Shown: positions 1-8,496 of the stretch, piece after piece | Position numbering within the stretch: the stretch's first letter is position 1 | Layout of the letters: each line of letters opens with the position of its first letter | Assembly (NCBI GenBank): GCA_964494805.1 | Contig: CAZBST010000002.1 | Span: 62,001-126,000 of the forward strand | Reading direction: 5' to 3' | DNA: 64,000 bases | DNA from: CAIYOL01 sp964494805 | Lineage (GTDB): Bacteria; Planctomycetota; Phycisphaerae; Sedimentisphaerales; Anaerobacaceae | The notes under the pieces: model-generated | The model's database searches: none | Told to the model about the DNA's origin: nothing | The model's input: the letters and a program-made list of their open reading frames with translations, nothing else | Translations under genes and position numbers: made by a program

Positions 1-2765
1 ACATACTTGAAAGATACTTTTTCCAGCGATTCCTTTAATCTTGCAGCTATCTGCTCCGAAAGCTCATAATTTTTCTTATTAAACCCGAACGTCCCCGCTA
101 AGCCGCAGCAGCCGGCATCCAGTTCGGTTATCATAACAGGACAAAGTCTTCTCAGTAGCTCAACACCCGCCCTTCCGCCACCAATCGCATACAAATGACA
201 CGGCTGATGGTAGACAAAAGCCTTCTTTATAGGACTCTTAGCAGGTCTTAATTTATTTTGCCTTGATAAATCCAGAAGATAACTCATCAGTTCGTTCGTG
301 TTCTCCGAAACAAGTTGCGCATCTTCCCCCACAACAAAATATCTTAATTCCTGTTTCAGACACAACACCGCGCTCGGCTCCGAGCATACAATCTTATATC
401 CGTCCCTAACCGCCTTGGCTAAATGTTTGACACTGTATGCCAAATCCTTGCGTGCCCTCTTGACGTTCCCATACACAATCGCCGGCAGCGGCACAGGCCT
501 TTGCTTCGGCAAAATCACATCAATATCGTTGCGCCGCAAAACCTCAAGCACCGCAAAGCCCAGCTCGTGGTCATTATAATTTGCGTATGTATCCACAAAA
601 TATGCGACCCTATCGACCGGCTTTTCAATCGGTGCAGATGCTTCAAGGTATTTCTGCCCTGCCCTCAGGAACGACCCGCCCGCAAAAGATGGCATACTCC
701 TTCGCCGGTCCAACCCCGAAAATTTTTCTAAAAACCATTTGAAAATCGAAAGCCGCATAAAGAAATTCGAAATCGGCGAAAAAATACTGCCTAACATACT
801 AAGATACCGGTTATGACTCAACGCCAGCTCCGCACGTCTCAGCCCCCGTCGTCTCACAAATTCCGCTCGTGCCGTTGCCATCAGTTTGGAAACATCAACC
901 CCTGCCGGACATTCCACCGAGCACGCCTTGCAGTTCACGCACAAGTCCAGAAACTTCCTGAACTCCGCCGACTCGAAATCTTTTTTCTCTAACTGCCCCG
1001 TCGCCCAAAAACGGAGTATATTCGCTTTCGCCCGCGAGCTGCCAAGCTCCTCACCCACCGCCCGAAACACCGGGCACATCCGCAAATCGGATTCTCTGCT
1101 CAGGCAAACGCCGCACCCGCTGCACTGCTCAATCTCGGTGCGTAATTCATCCTTTCCGAAGTACAAATCCGTTTTAAGTCTCTCCGGCTCCAATTTATGC
1201 CCGGCCCGCAAATTTCTGACCATAACATCGCCATCATCGCTGATAATTTTACCGGGATTCATTACCCCATCAGGGTCGAACACATTCTTAATCGCCCGCA
1301 GCAGTTCGTAAAATTCATCACCGTATTGCCGCCGCAGAAAAGCCGCCCTCACCAGCCCAACTGCATGCTCACCGCTGATTGTCCCACCAAGCGCCCACGC
1401 AAGCTCGAAAACATCATTCGCAATCGACCGCATCTTCTCCACGTCGGCCGGGGCGCTCAAATCCAAGTATGGCCGTATATGCAGCTCACCGTCGCCGGCG
1501 TGACCATAAAAAGACATCGCAATATCATATCGCTTCCCGATTTTCTCCAGACCCGAAATATATTCCGTCAGCCGCCTGTTTCCGACCGAAACATCCTCAA
1601 CAAACGGAACTGGGTGTTTTCCGCATCTTTTTCTTTCGAGTAGCGCCGCTGCATCCTTGCGTGACTTCCACAATCGCTCCTGCTTCTCCGGCTCAAAAAT
1701 AACCTCACGCCTACAGGCTGACTTCCCAACTTGCAAATCGGTGGCTTCTATTTTTTCTTTCACCTGCTCTGCTGTTTCACCGGTATGCTCAATCAAAAGG
1801 GTAGCGACACCACCGGTAGGCAAAATATCCTGATGCTCAGGAAGTGCCTCAATCGCCATATCAATCAAAGTCCTGTCCATCAGCTCGCACGCCGATGCAC
1901 CACTGTCAACAATAACCGGCACCGCCTGCGCCATCTTTTCAAACGAGTCAAACACAAGCTGCAATAGCCCCTTCGCCTTTGGCACCGCAACTGTCCCGAG
2001 CTTGATTTTCGTAAAAACACCCAGCGTCCCCTCCGACCCTGCCAGTAGGCGTGCCAAATCTATCTTCCCATCGTGACAAATTCCAGATATAGAATACCCG
2101 CTGCGGTTCCGCTCTGTCGCCGGCAGTGCCTTGGCTATGACCGCCTCCTTGCCCGAAAGGACAGCTCCACATCCCTTTGCAATCGAAGCAAGTTTCTCGT
2201 TCTCTTCCCCAGCAGGGTCAAAATCATTTTTGAACTCAACCACACTACCGTCCGCCAGAACCGCTTCAACGCTTTCCACATAGTCACCAATATAGCCGTA
2301 TTCGAGCGAATGAGCGCCTGTGGCATTATTAGCCACACATCCGCCTACCGTTGCGCGGTTACCGCTCGATGGGTCAGGCCCGATTTTTCTGCCGTAATCT
2401 GCCAGACAATTATTCAAATCGTCCAGCACCACGCCCGGCTCACAAATCACCGTCGCACCACCGTCCTCCACACTGACAATCTCATTCATATATCGTCTCA
2501 TATCGAAGACTATGCCGTTGCACAATGATTCTCCCGCCACCCCGCTGCCAGCACCGCGAGCGGCTACCGCTACACCGCGGGCGCTGGCATATCTCACAAC
2601 AGCCGCTACGTCTGCAGCGTCACGAGGCACAACAACACATCCGGGAATTATCTGATAAATGCTGGCGTCGCTGGCGTATGCCGCCCTGTGTAATATGTCG
2701 GTGAAAACGTCTCCTCGCACAACTTTGGCCAAATCGCCCGCCACGTCCGCAGTTCTCTCGTTCAT
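1..2765 (-). CDS. FAD-linked oxidase / Fe-S oxidoreductase (GlcD-GlcF-like fusion), C-terminus cut by window edge
   Basis: The frame is open from an ATG at 2765 to the left edge, about 921 residues with no stop in the stretches I translated. The N-terminal half is a FAD_binding_4 / FAD-oxidase_C unit of the D-lactate / glycolate dehydrogenase type; the flavin-site segment PDPSSGNRATVGGCVANNAT lies near residue 120. Two 4Fe-4S motifs follow, CSGCGVCLSRESDLRMCP near residue 545 and CVNCKACSVECP near 608, then a CCG cysteine-rich domain with DAGCCGLAGTFG near 885. This order is known from fused FAD and Fe-S 2-hydroxyacid dehydrogenases, which pass electrons from a hydroxyacid to quinones or another carrier. 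The substrate cannot be read from sequence. It begins 8 nt after the ABC ATPase stop, so it is probably co-transcribed with the Mla-like genes. Confidence 0.85.
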   Translation of the reverse strand, partial: MNERTADVAGDLAKVVRGDVFTDILHRAAYASDASIYQIIPGCVVVPRDAADVAAVVRYASARGVAVAARGAGSGVAGESLCNGIVFDMRRYMNEIVSVEDGGATVICEPGVVLDDLNNCLADYGRKIGPDPSSGNRATVGGCVANNATGAHSLEYGYIGDYVESVEAVLADGSVVEFKNDFDPAGEENEKLASIAKGCGAVLSGKEAVIAKALPATERNRSGYSISGICHDGKIDLARLLAGSEGTLGVFTKIKLGTVAVPKAKGLLQLVFDSFEKMAQAVPVIVDSGASACELMDRTLIDMAIEALPEHQDILPTGGVATLLIEHTGETAEQVKEKIEATDLQVGKSACRREVIFEPEKQERLWKSRKDAAALLERKRCGKHPVPFVEDVSVGNRRLTEYISGLEKIGKRYDIAMSFYGHAGDGELHIRPYLDLSAPADVEKMRSIANDVFELAWALGGTISGEHAVGLVRAAFLRRQYGDEFYELLRAIKNVFDPDGVMNPGKIISDDGDVMVRNLRAGHKLEPERLKTDLYFGKDELRTEIEQCSGCGVCLSRESDLRMCPVFRAVGEELGSSRAKANILRFWATGQLEKKDFESAEFRKFLDLCVNCKACSVECPAGVDVSKLMATARAEFVRRRGLRRAELALSHNRYLSMLGSIFSPISNFFMRLSIFKWFLEKFSGLDRRRSMPSFAGGSFLRAGQKYLEASAPIEKPVDRVAYFVDTYANYNDHELGFAVLEVLRRNDIDVILPKQRPVPLPAIVYGNVKRARKDLAYSVKHLAKAVRDGYKIVCSEPSAVLCLKQELRYFVVGEDAQLVSENTNELMSYLLDLSRQNKLRPAKSPIKKAFVYHQPCHLYAIGGGRAGVELLRRLCPVMITELDAGCCGLAGTFGFNKKNYELSEQIAARLKESLEKVSFKY

Positions 2766-2773
2766 CGCTTCTG

Positions 2774-3631
2774 CTATTCCTCAAAATCACGAGGCAGGAA
2801 TTGGACCCTCGAAACAATGCCGCTTGCACGCAGAACCGCAAGGTCGTCTTCACTGACCTGGCCGGTGATAAACTGCTGAACTACAGGATGGGGGTGGTTA
2901 CGAATATGGTCGGCATCGCCGTCGGCAATAATCTTGCCGTTATGCAGCATAATGATTCGGTCCGCTACCTTGTACACGCTTGTCATATCGTGGGTGACAA
3001 CAACCGTCGTCTCGCCGAGTTCTCTTTGAAGCTTCAAAATAAGCTCGTTGATTATATCTGCACGAATAGGGTCCAGTCCCGTCGTCGGCTCATCATACAA
3101 AATTACTTCCGGATTCAACGCAATGGCCCTCGCCAGCGCCACCCTTTTTTTCTGGCCGCCGGAAAGATTCGCAGGATAAAATTGTTGAAAACCATCAAGA
3201 CCAACCATTGCCAGTTTGGTCTTGACTACGTCCTCGACCTGCTTCCAGTCAATCTGCTTGCAATGCTGAACTATCGGAAACATTATATTCTCAGCTACGT
3301 TGAGACTGTCAAACAGCGCTCCGCCCTGAAAAAGAAAACCGTAATGGGTGCGTATCTCGTCTAATTCCTTATCAGGCAGATTATCGATTCGCCTGTTCTT
3401 AAAATAAACCTCGCCGGAGCTCGGCCGAAGCAGAACTATGAAATTTTTTAGCAAAACAGTCTTGCCGCACCCGCTCGGCCCGATTATCACCGTCGTTTTG
3501 CCTTTCTCTATCGACAGCGTTATATTATCCAGAACAATATTGTTACCGAACTTCTTGGTAAGGTTCTTAATAACGATTACACCGTCACCACCGCCTGTCG
3601 CCGTCCCTTTATTGTCTTCCGCCTCTGCCAC
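2774..3631 (-). CDS. Mla-type ABC transporter ATP-binding protein
   Basis: A 285-residue nucleotide-binding subunit of the MlaF / Mkl type, which powers movement of phospholipids between membranes. Walker A is GPSGCGKTVLLKN, the signature is LSGGQKKRVALARAI, and Walker B is VILYDEPTTGLDP followed by a D-loop and the switch histidine in VVVTHDM. The start codon is GTG, 27 nt after the stop of the permease gene, so the two form one transcription unit. The length is normal for the family. No MlaD-like substrate-binding gene is found beside it; instead a FAD / Fe-S oxidoreductase follows. Assignment to the Mla family rests mainly on the permease partner. Confidence 0.9.
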   Translation of the reverse strand: MAEAEDNKGTATGGGDGVIVIKNLTKKFGNNIVLDNITLSIEKGKTTVIIGPSGCGKTVLLKNFIVLLRPSSGEVYFKNRRIDNLPDKELDEIRTHYGFLFQGGALFDSLNVAENIMFPIVQHCKQIDWKQVEDVVKTKLAMVGLDGFQQFYPANLSGGQKKRVALARAIALNPEVILYDEPTTGLDPIRADIINELILKLQRELGETTVVVTHDMTSVYKVADRIIMLHNGKIIADGDADHIRNHPHPVVQQFITGQVSEDDLAVLRASGIVSRVQFLPRDFEE

Positions 3632-3658
3632 TTTTCACTCTCTTCTATATATATTCTC

Positions 3659-4471
3659 TTATCCCACGAGGCTCTTCAAAGGCCAGAACGTATTGTAAAT
3701 CGTTTTGAAAATCACCGCCAGTGCGAAATCCAACGCCAATATAGAGATAAAGCTGGCCACAAACGCCTCCGTGCATGCCTGGCCTACTCCGTGCGCACCT
3801 TCCTTGCACGTAAAGCCCTTATAACAGCTGATTACCGCGATTGCCGCACCGAAGAAAAATCCCTTTATAACACCAACAACCACATCCCACAGCTCTACCC
3901 CGTATGCGCTAAAGGTCCAATACCCCTGGCTGTTAATCCCGAACTGAATGACCCCGATGAAATATCCGCCCAGCACGCCGAGCAAATCCGCATAGATAAT
4001 CAATGCCGGCGTAAGAAACAGGCACGCCAGAAGTCGCGGAGCGACTAAATACTTTACAGGGTCTGTCCCCATACTCCTGACCGCATCTATCTGCTCGGTA
4101 ACATTCATCGTCCCAAGCTCAGCCGTCAATGCCCCTCCGACTCGACCTGCCAGCATCACCGCCGCAAGCACCGGCCCTAACTCTTTAACAACCGAGACGT
4201 TAATTAAAACTCCCAAATGTTCTTCCAGCCCCATGCCCGCAAGCTGGTCGTATGCCATTACCGCCAATATCATCCCTACGAACGCTCCCGTTATCATTAC
4301 AACCGGCACACTGCGAACGCCGATTATATTCATTTGTGCCCAAATCAGGGGATACGTCCCTGTCCTGCCCATACTCCAGCTGCACGCCCTTATTGCACGC
4401 CAGGCAAACCTGCCGAATCGGCCCATATCATTTATATCTGCTATCGCCTTAGCCCCAAGTGCCCCAATCAT
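3659..4471 (-). CDS. MlaE-family lipid ABC transporter permease
   Basis: A 270-residue integral membrane protein with the hallmark MlaE region: GAFVGMILAVMAYDQL, then VVKELGPVLAAVMLAGRVGGA and the conserved elbow segment TAELGTMNVTEQIDAVRSMG around residues 110-135. Several hydrophobic helices follow to the C-terminus. MlaE proteins form the inner-membrane channel of lipid transporters that help keep outer-membrane lipid asymmetry. A GGAGAG ribosome-binding site lies just upstream of the ATG. It is the first gene of a three-gene run with the ATPase and the FAD / Fe-S oxidoreductase. Confidence 0.92.
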   Translation of the reverse strand: MIGALGAKAIADINDMGRFGRFAWRAIRACSWSMGRTGTYPLIWAQMNIIGVRSVPVVMITGAFVGMILAVMAYDQLAGMGLEEHLGVLINVSVVKELGPVLAAVMLAGRVGGALTAELGTMNVTEQIDAVRSMGTDPVKYLVAPRLLACLFLTPALIIYADLLGVLGGYFIGVIQFGINSQGYWTFSAYGVELWDVVVGVIKGFFFGAAIAVISCYKGFTCKEGAHGVGQACTEAFVASFISILALDFALAVIFKTIYNTFWPLKSLVG

Positions 4472-4937
4472 AACTTTCTCTCCACACTTTTAACTTTTAA
4501 TTTCTATCTCCTATCCCCTAAACCCCGCTATTAAATAATATATCGACATTCGCCGTTAATAAATGCTAACTTTTTATCCCGCCGCCCGTCAATTAAAAAC
4601 TAAAGTGCCTGCACTTTATCCCGAGCCTTTAGCCCTGAGCGTAGTCGAATGGGGCAGTCGAAGGATCTATTAAAACACCTCGGTTAGCCCCTTGCATTGC
4701 AAGGGGTTACTCTGGCCGGGATTGCCTGCTTGGAAAGCTTAGTGCGAGAGAGTTATAGTTAAGATGAAATCAACTTGCTGTTGCTGCCTCCTGCTCGGAT
4801 ACCGTTTTTTCCATATGCTTACACATATTAACTGTCCGTTTCCGACTCGCGGGCATCCGGCAAAACTGCGCAAAAATACATTTAGCTCCTAATCCCTAAA
4901 CAGGCGGGAATCCTCATCCTTCAAATACTAATATCCT
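4472..4937. other. Gene-free spacer with palindrome and repeat fragments
   Basis: No convincing coding region. It holds a 19-bp palindrome at 4688-4706 (arms CCCCTTGCA around one T). A stretch near 4630-4662 resembles a common dispersed motif, CTGAGCGTAGTCGAATGGG. The segment CCTCCTGCTCGGATACCGTT near 4786-4806 is almost repeated at 7068-7090, next to the inverted-repeat element there. A GCTGTTGCTGCC at 4778-4789 resembles one arm of that element family. Promoters for the Mla-like genes should lie here, but I could not pick one with confidence. Confidence 0.6.
4688..4706. repeat. Perfect 19-bp palindrome
   Basis: Arms CCCCTTGCA and TGCAAGGGG flank a single T. No T-run follows on either strand, so it does not look like a simple Rho-independent terminator. 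It could be a regulator site or part of a dispersed repeat. Confidence 0.7.
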
Positions 4938-6368
4938 TTAACGAATTTTCTTTAATTGCTCCACATCAATAACTTTTTCATTCTTTACTTCTATCACATA
5001 TGGAATGAATTCATGTTCTGCACCAAACTTGCCGTATGTTTCGCTAACCAAATCGTATGTTGCCTTCCCCGCTGTTGTTTTTTCCCAATCGAAGTCTCTT
5101 TGAGCTTGTATCTCCGCGTAACTTGCCCAGAAAAGGTCAACGTTGGCATACCACCTCACCGAACCCGGGCGCATTTTTGGTAATGCATAGCGTTCAGGAC
5201 ACGGTAGGTTGCGCAGCAAAAGTCGTGCCTTCAAACGGCATTTTGGAGCCTTAGATATCTTATATACCTTCTGAACAAAACTGTAAAAGAGATAAGTTGA
5301 TTCTATCAGGGCATTAGTATTTATTTTGAGTAGCTTCGTAGTGTCGTAGTTCCCCCAGCATAAAAACCCTTCCCCCCCATCGGCTGCAAACAATATCATT
5401 CCATCTCGCCACACTTCAAGCAACTTGTACGGTTTAAGTACGGCTCGCCTTAACTCGCCATTGATTATCTGTGATCTCTCCTGTGTGGAAATATCAAATC
5501 CCGCATATCGAAGTTGTGGCGGCTCATTAATTAACTTCACAATATCTGTGTTTTTGCTCTCGAAAAGTCCCTCAATTTGGATTTTAGCAGTTGGATAGGC
5601 AACTAGCACATATGCTATGTCGCCCATAAGTCCAACAGCTTTGATCGCATCATTTACCCTCTGGTTAACATCTTCGCTACTAATGTCCGTTGTAGTTGCT
5701 TTTTTCATTTGTTTCAATATCTTATCAGCATTTTTTGATAAACGCTCTTTCTGCATTTCCCGAACGAGTTTTCCTAATCCTTCCTTTATTTCTGATAAAT
5801 GCTCATCAAATCGCAAGCCCTCTTTAAATGCGTGGTGCATAGCTTCCGCACCCAACGGCGGTATATTGTCTCCTTTCCGCTGGAAAAAGCCTGTGTAACT
5901 TCCCAATTCTTTTTCATTTTCATCTATGACTCTCATTACCAGAAATGGCTTTCGTCCGGATTCTGCTTCTGGTATTCTCACGTATGCTAAGCCTTTGCTT
6001 CCATCTGCTCCCGAAGGTATCCATTTGATTTCAACATTCAAATGTGGATAAATGTGCGAATTGATTATATCCTCGTATTGCTTTATATCGATCAATGTCT
6101 CTTCAAAAGACCGGATTTTTTCTGCCACCTCGTGTGAGTAACCTTCTTGTTTGCAGGTGCTTACTCCTATCAGTATGACTCCGCCATCACTGTTTGCAAA
6201 AGCAGAAACATCTTTTGCCAGTTCTAATTTCCGCTTTATTGTATCTAACTGGTACGGCTCCTTCTTAAAGTCGAGCGTTTCGCTCTCAATTGACCCTACA
6301 ATCTGGTTGAAGTTTCCCTCCCCAAGAATCGCAAGAACCTCTTGTGGTTTCAACACTTTTGGTTTCAT
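4938..6368 (-). CDS. Schlafen / AlbA_2 domain protein
   Basis: About 476 residues. Residues roughly 25-140 match the AlbA_2 (Schlafen AlbA, formerly AAA_4) fold: the segment SETLDFKKEPYQ resembles the family's E-x-x-x-hydrophobic-E/D-x-K/R motif, followed by DVSAFANSDGGVILIGV, the usual N-(S/T)-x-G-G core. The remainder is not recognised and has no membrane segments. AlbA_2 domains occur in transcription regulators and in RNA-cleaving or defence proteins. I chose the ATG at 6368; an in-frame TTG at 6392 is possible but sits directly against its GGAAGG. The next gene upstream on the same strand encodes a small membrane protein, and the pair is isolated between repeat-rich spacers. Confidence 0.75.
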   Translation of the reverse strand: MKPKVLKPQEVLAILGEGNFNQIVGSIESETLDFKKEPYQLDTIKRKLELAKDVSAFANSDGGVILIGVSTCKQEGYSHEVAEKIRSFEETLIDIKQYEDIINSHIYPHLNVEIKWIPSGADGSKGLAYVRIPEAESGRKPFLVMRVIDENEKELGSYTGFFQRKGDNIPPLGAEAMHHAFKEGLRFDEHLSEIKEGLGKLVREMQKERLSKNADKILKQMKKATTTDISSEDVNQRVNDAIKAVGLMGDIAYVLVAYPTAKIQIEGLFESKNTDIVKLINEPPQLRYAGFDISTQERSQIINGELRRAVLKPYKLLEVWRDGMILFAADGGEGFLCWGNYDTTKLLKINTNALIESTYLFYSFVQKVYKISKAPKCRLKARLLLRNLPCPERYALPKMRPGSVRWYANVDLFWASYAEIQAQRDFDWEKTTAGKATYDLVSETYGKFGAEHEFIPYVIEVKNEKVIDVEQLKKIR

Positions 6369-6467
6369 TTGAGGTTCCCCAGATTTTATCAACCTTCCTT
6401 TACGACCATCGCTCCCGACAATTTTAACCTTTTTCTAACTCCCCGCAATACAACTTTCCTTTTGATA

Positions 6468-6929
6468 TCAGCATAAATATTGGATGTATATTGCCGCTAG
6501 AGCAGTCATAATCAATAATGCAATGTATACTATGCCTATATGCCACCTTCCCCGATTTAACAATATACTCAACAATCTTTTAAAACGTGGAACTAAGATG
6601 GCGTGACCTATCCCGAATTGGTAATCGGATGGCAATTCGGACTTTGTATCTAGTGATTTTTGAATTAACTCTTCAAGCTCATGACTTTTTTTAATACAAT
6701 CTTCATGAAACGATTTATAGATCAATTCAAAAATGCAAAAGCAAAGTATAAGAAAGATATTAGCCAAAAGAACAATTGTTCTCTCTATTGAAACAGCATA
6801 AGTCACAACTGCAGAACATGACACTAGCGCCCAATTCCTTATCTGGAAAAGCCATCCGTCGGCTTTATCCAAAAAAGCGAGTGTCTTCTCGTAATCAAAC
6901 TTAAGCAGCTCTGCTTCTTTTTCTTTCAT
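6468..6929 (-). CDS. Small three-helix membrane protein, function unknown
   Basis: 153 residues with three likely transmembrane helices: about 33-49 (WALVSCSAVVTYAVSI), 52-75 (IVLLANIFLILCFCIFELIY) and 129-151 (near the C-terminus). A charged loop sits between helices two and three. The layout recalls SLATT-type membrane effectors often found with nucleotide-sensing or defence genes, but I see no diagnostic motif, so this is only a resemblance. It ends about 100 nt before the AlbA_2 gene on the same strand and may be co-transcribed with it. Confidence 0.6.
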   Translation of the reverse strand: MKEKEAELLKFDYEKTLAFLDKADGWLFQIRNWALVSCSAVVTYAVSIERTIVLLANIFLILCFCIFELIYKSFHEDCIKKSHELEELIQKSLDTKSELPSDYQFGIGHAILVPRFKRLLSILLNRGRWHIGIVYIALLIMTALAAIYIQYLC

Positions 6930-7100
6930 TTGCGGCTATAAACTACCTCAAAAATTTCCTAAAAAACACAACACCAAATAAATCCCGCGATGCTTTCTCC
7001 TCAAAGCTGTCCCTCCAATTTTACCCTATTTCCCAATCCCCCACAACCTTTAAAAAATTGCTTGTGCCACCTCCTGCTCGTATACCGTTTCGCTCTATTT

Positions 7101-7200
7101 GCTGTTGTTTCCTTCAGTTCGGCCATCTTTTTTATTTACTTCGTCGCTTTGCTCCTGCGTAATACTGAGGTTCCTCATTGCGGCTTACGGAAACAACAGC
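7101..7200 (+). mobile_element. MITE-like inverted-repeat element, copy 1
   Basis: A 100-bp unit with perfect 12-bp terminal inverted repeats GCTGTTGTTTCC and GGAAACAACAGC. It has no coding capacity. The interior (CAGTTCGGCC, then ACTTCGTC, GCGTAATACT and CCTCATTGCGGCTT) is shared with units at 59930-60028 and 62142-62245 in the opposite orientation. This fits a non-autonomous mobile element or a structured intergenic repeat. No target-site duplication was identified. Confidence 0.7.
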
Positions 7201-7324
7201 AACCAAATTGACCATCAACTAAAAACTAAGAACTCAAAACTCCGCCTTAGGCGGTGTTAATTTAGGCAACTTTTACCTGAACTTTCATTCCCCTGTGCTC
7301 TTATACCTTTTGCACTTGTGCACA

Positions 7325-7357
7325 TGCAAAACCTTCAAAATATTTGAAGATTTTGCA
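7325..7357. repeat. 33-bp near-perfect palindrome
   Basis: Two 15-nt arms, TGCAAAACCTTCAAA and TTTGAAGATTTTGCA, pair with a single mismatch around an ATA loop. There is no poly-T tail. It lies about 300 bp before the cobalamin-fold gene, so it may be an operator or transcript structure. Confidence 0.65.
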
Positions 7358-7517
7358 TCAGTTTTCATACAATTTTTGTAAGTTTCTACACAGTTTTTGC
7401 ATATTTCCTTATGGTTTTTGTAATTTTTTGAACGTTTGCTCGTATAACAGCGCCATTAACCCCTTCCAGGCCATTTTACGAAAGAATTAGCAAGTTTTTT
7501 CACTTCCCCAACTCCCC

Positions 7518-7628
7518 TATTTTGCCCATTTTAACTAAAGTTTTTTCTTATCTGCCGCCGATAGCTATATTACCTATTTTAACATTTTGCCTCGATAAAC
7601 ACGTAAATTTGAGAAAATGGGCAAAATA
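7518..7628. promoter_or_regulatory. 15-bp perfect inverted repeat upstream of the cobalamin-fold gene
   Basis: TATTTTGCCCATTTT at 7518-7532 is the exact reverse complement of AAAATGGGCAAAATA at 7614-7628. The right arm ends 34 nt before the ATG at 7663, which suits a repressor loop, a paired-operator arrangement or a long 5' UTR stem. Confidence 0.55.
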
Positions 7629-7662
7629 TAACGACTATAAAGCTATTTTGGAGACCTAAATT

Positions 7663-8391
7663 ATGGCAAATGAAGTTGTTCTGGAACGTTATTTAGATAC
7701 CTTACTAAGGGGCGACCGAAAGGCCTGCCGGACCGTCATAGAGGAATCACTCCAAACCGGCACCCCAGCCAACGCCGTTTATTCCGATATAATCTGGCCT
7801 ATTATGGTGGAAATCGAGCATTTAGTGCGCTCAGACAAAATTACGGTCACCCAAGAGCATTTAGCCACCCGAATTAACCGCACAATTGTGGATCAGCTTC
7901 AGAATAAGCTGCCGCGCAAGCCCCGCAAGAACAAGAAGATAGTGATTTCTTGCGCCCATGCCGAGCTGCAGGAGCTCGGAGCACAAATAATGGCGGACCT
8001 ATTCGAAAGCGACGGCTGGGAGGTCAAATTCCTCGGCGGAGGCCTAACGAACGACGATATCCTCGCATTCATAAATGAAAACGCTCCCGATATACTGCTA
8101 ATCTACGGCAGCACCCCAAAACAGGCACCCGATATCAGACAACTCATTGACACAATCAGAGATATAAACGCCTGGCCTGATATGCGAATAATGGTATCAG
8201 GTGGGCTGTTTAACCGTGCAGAGGGGCTTTGGCAGGAAATTGGAGCTGATTTATTCGCCGCCACAGCACTCGAAGCCATCCAGATAGCTTCACAAGAGGC
8301 ACCAATCGAGCCGGAGGAAGGGACAGTAACCCGGCGGAGAAAAAGAGGACAACCAGCGGCTAAAAAAATACAAGTCCAGGTTCTAAAATAA
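7663..8391 (+). CDS. Stand-alone B12-binding-fold protein (CarH-like sensor module without HTH)
   Basis: 242 residues. Residues 1-85 resemble the B12-binding_2 four-helix cap (ITVTQEHLATR keeps the EH pair, but Val55 sits where CarH-type proteins carry Trp). Residues about 92-210 are a Rossmann-like cobalamin-binding domain (ADLFESDGWEVKFLGGG, later IMVSGGLF). The lower-axial-ligand motif, E/D-x-H-x-x-G in cobalamin binders, reads ELQELG at 101-106, so the ligand His is Gln. The C-terminus is a basic tail, RRRKRGQPAAKK. No DNA-binding domain is fused. It may be a sensor or scaffold that no longer binds cobalamin base-off, or uses another ligand. It is monocistronic, with a large structured upstream region. 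Confidence 0.75.
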   Translation: MANEVVLERYLDTLLRGDRKACRTVIEESLQTGTPANAVYSDIIWPIMVEIEHLVRSDKITVTQEHLATRINRTIVDQLQNKLPRKPRKNKKIVISCAHAELQELGAQIMADLFESDGWEVKFLGGGLTNDDILAFINENAPDILLIYGSTPKQAPDIRQLIDTIRDINAWPDMRIMVSGGLFNRAEGLWQEIGADLFAATALEAIQIASQEAPIEPEEGTVTRRRKRGQPAAKKIQVQVLK

Positions 8392-8420
8392 ATTAGCGTT
8401 CATTGCTCTGAGCAGCTCTC

Positions 8421-8460
8421 AAGAAAAGAAAAAGCTGGGAGGGGGTTGAGCTCCCAGCTT
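8421..8460 (-). terminator. Rho-independent terminator of the first beta-helix gene
   Basis: Read on the minus strand, AAGCTGGGAG and CTCCCAGCTT arms form a 10-bp stem (8432-8460), followed by a T-rich run (TTTTTCTTTTCTT). It lies about 36 nt past the stop at 8497. Confidence 0.85.
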
Positions 8461-8496
8461 CTCGGGTTTGCCCTTGGTGACGTATGAAGGAATTTA

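Larger units (their letters stand above)
6930..7662. other. Long repeat-rich spacer upstream of the cobalamin-fold gene
   Basis: No gene seen. In order it contains a 100-bp inverted-repeat element (7101-7200), a run of AACTAAAAACTAAGAACTC type near 7217-7237, a 33-bp near-perfect hairpin (7325-7357), and a 15-bp perfect inverted repeat with an 81-bp loop (7518-7532 with 7614-7628) just before the gene at 7663. The rest is AT-rich. Confidence 0.7.

Noticed and set aside
8421..8460. Terminator for the plus-strand cobalamin-fold gene
   Set aside because: The hairpin has no T-run on the plus strand but has one on the minus strand, so it was assigned to the beta-helix gene.
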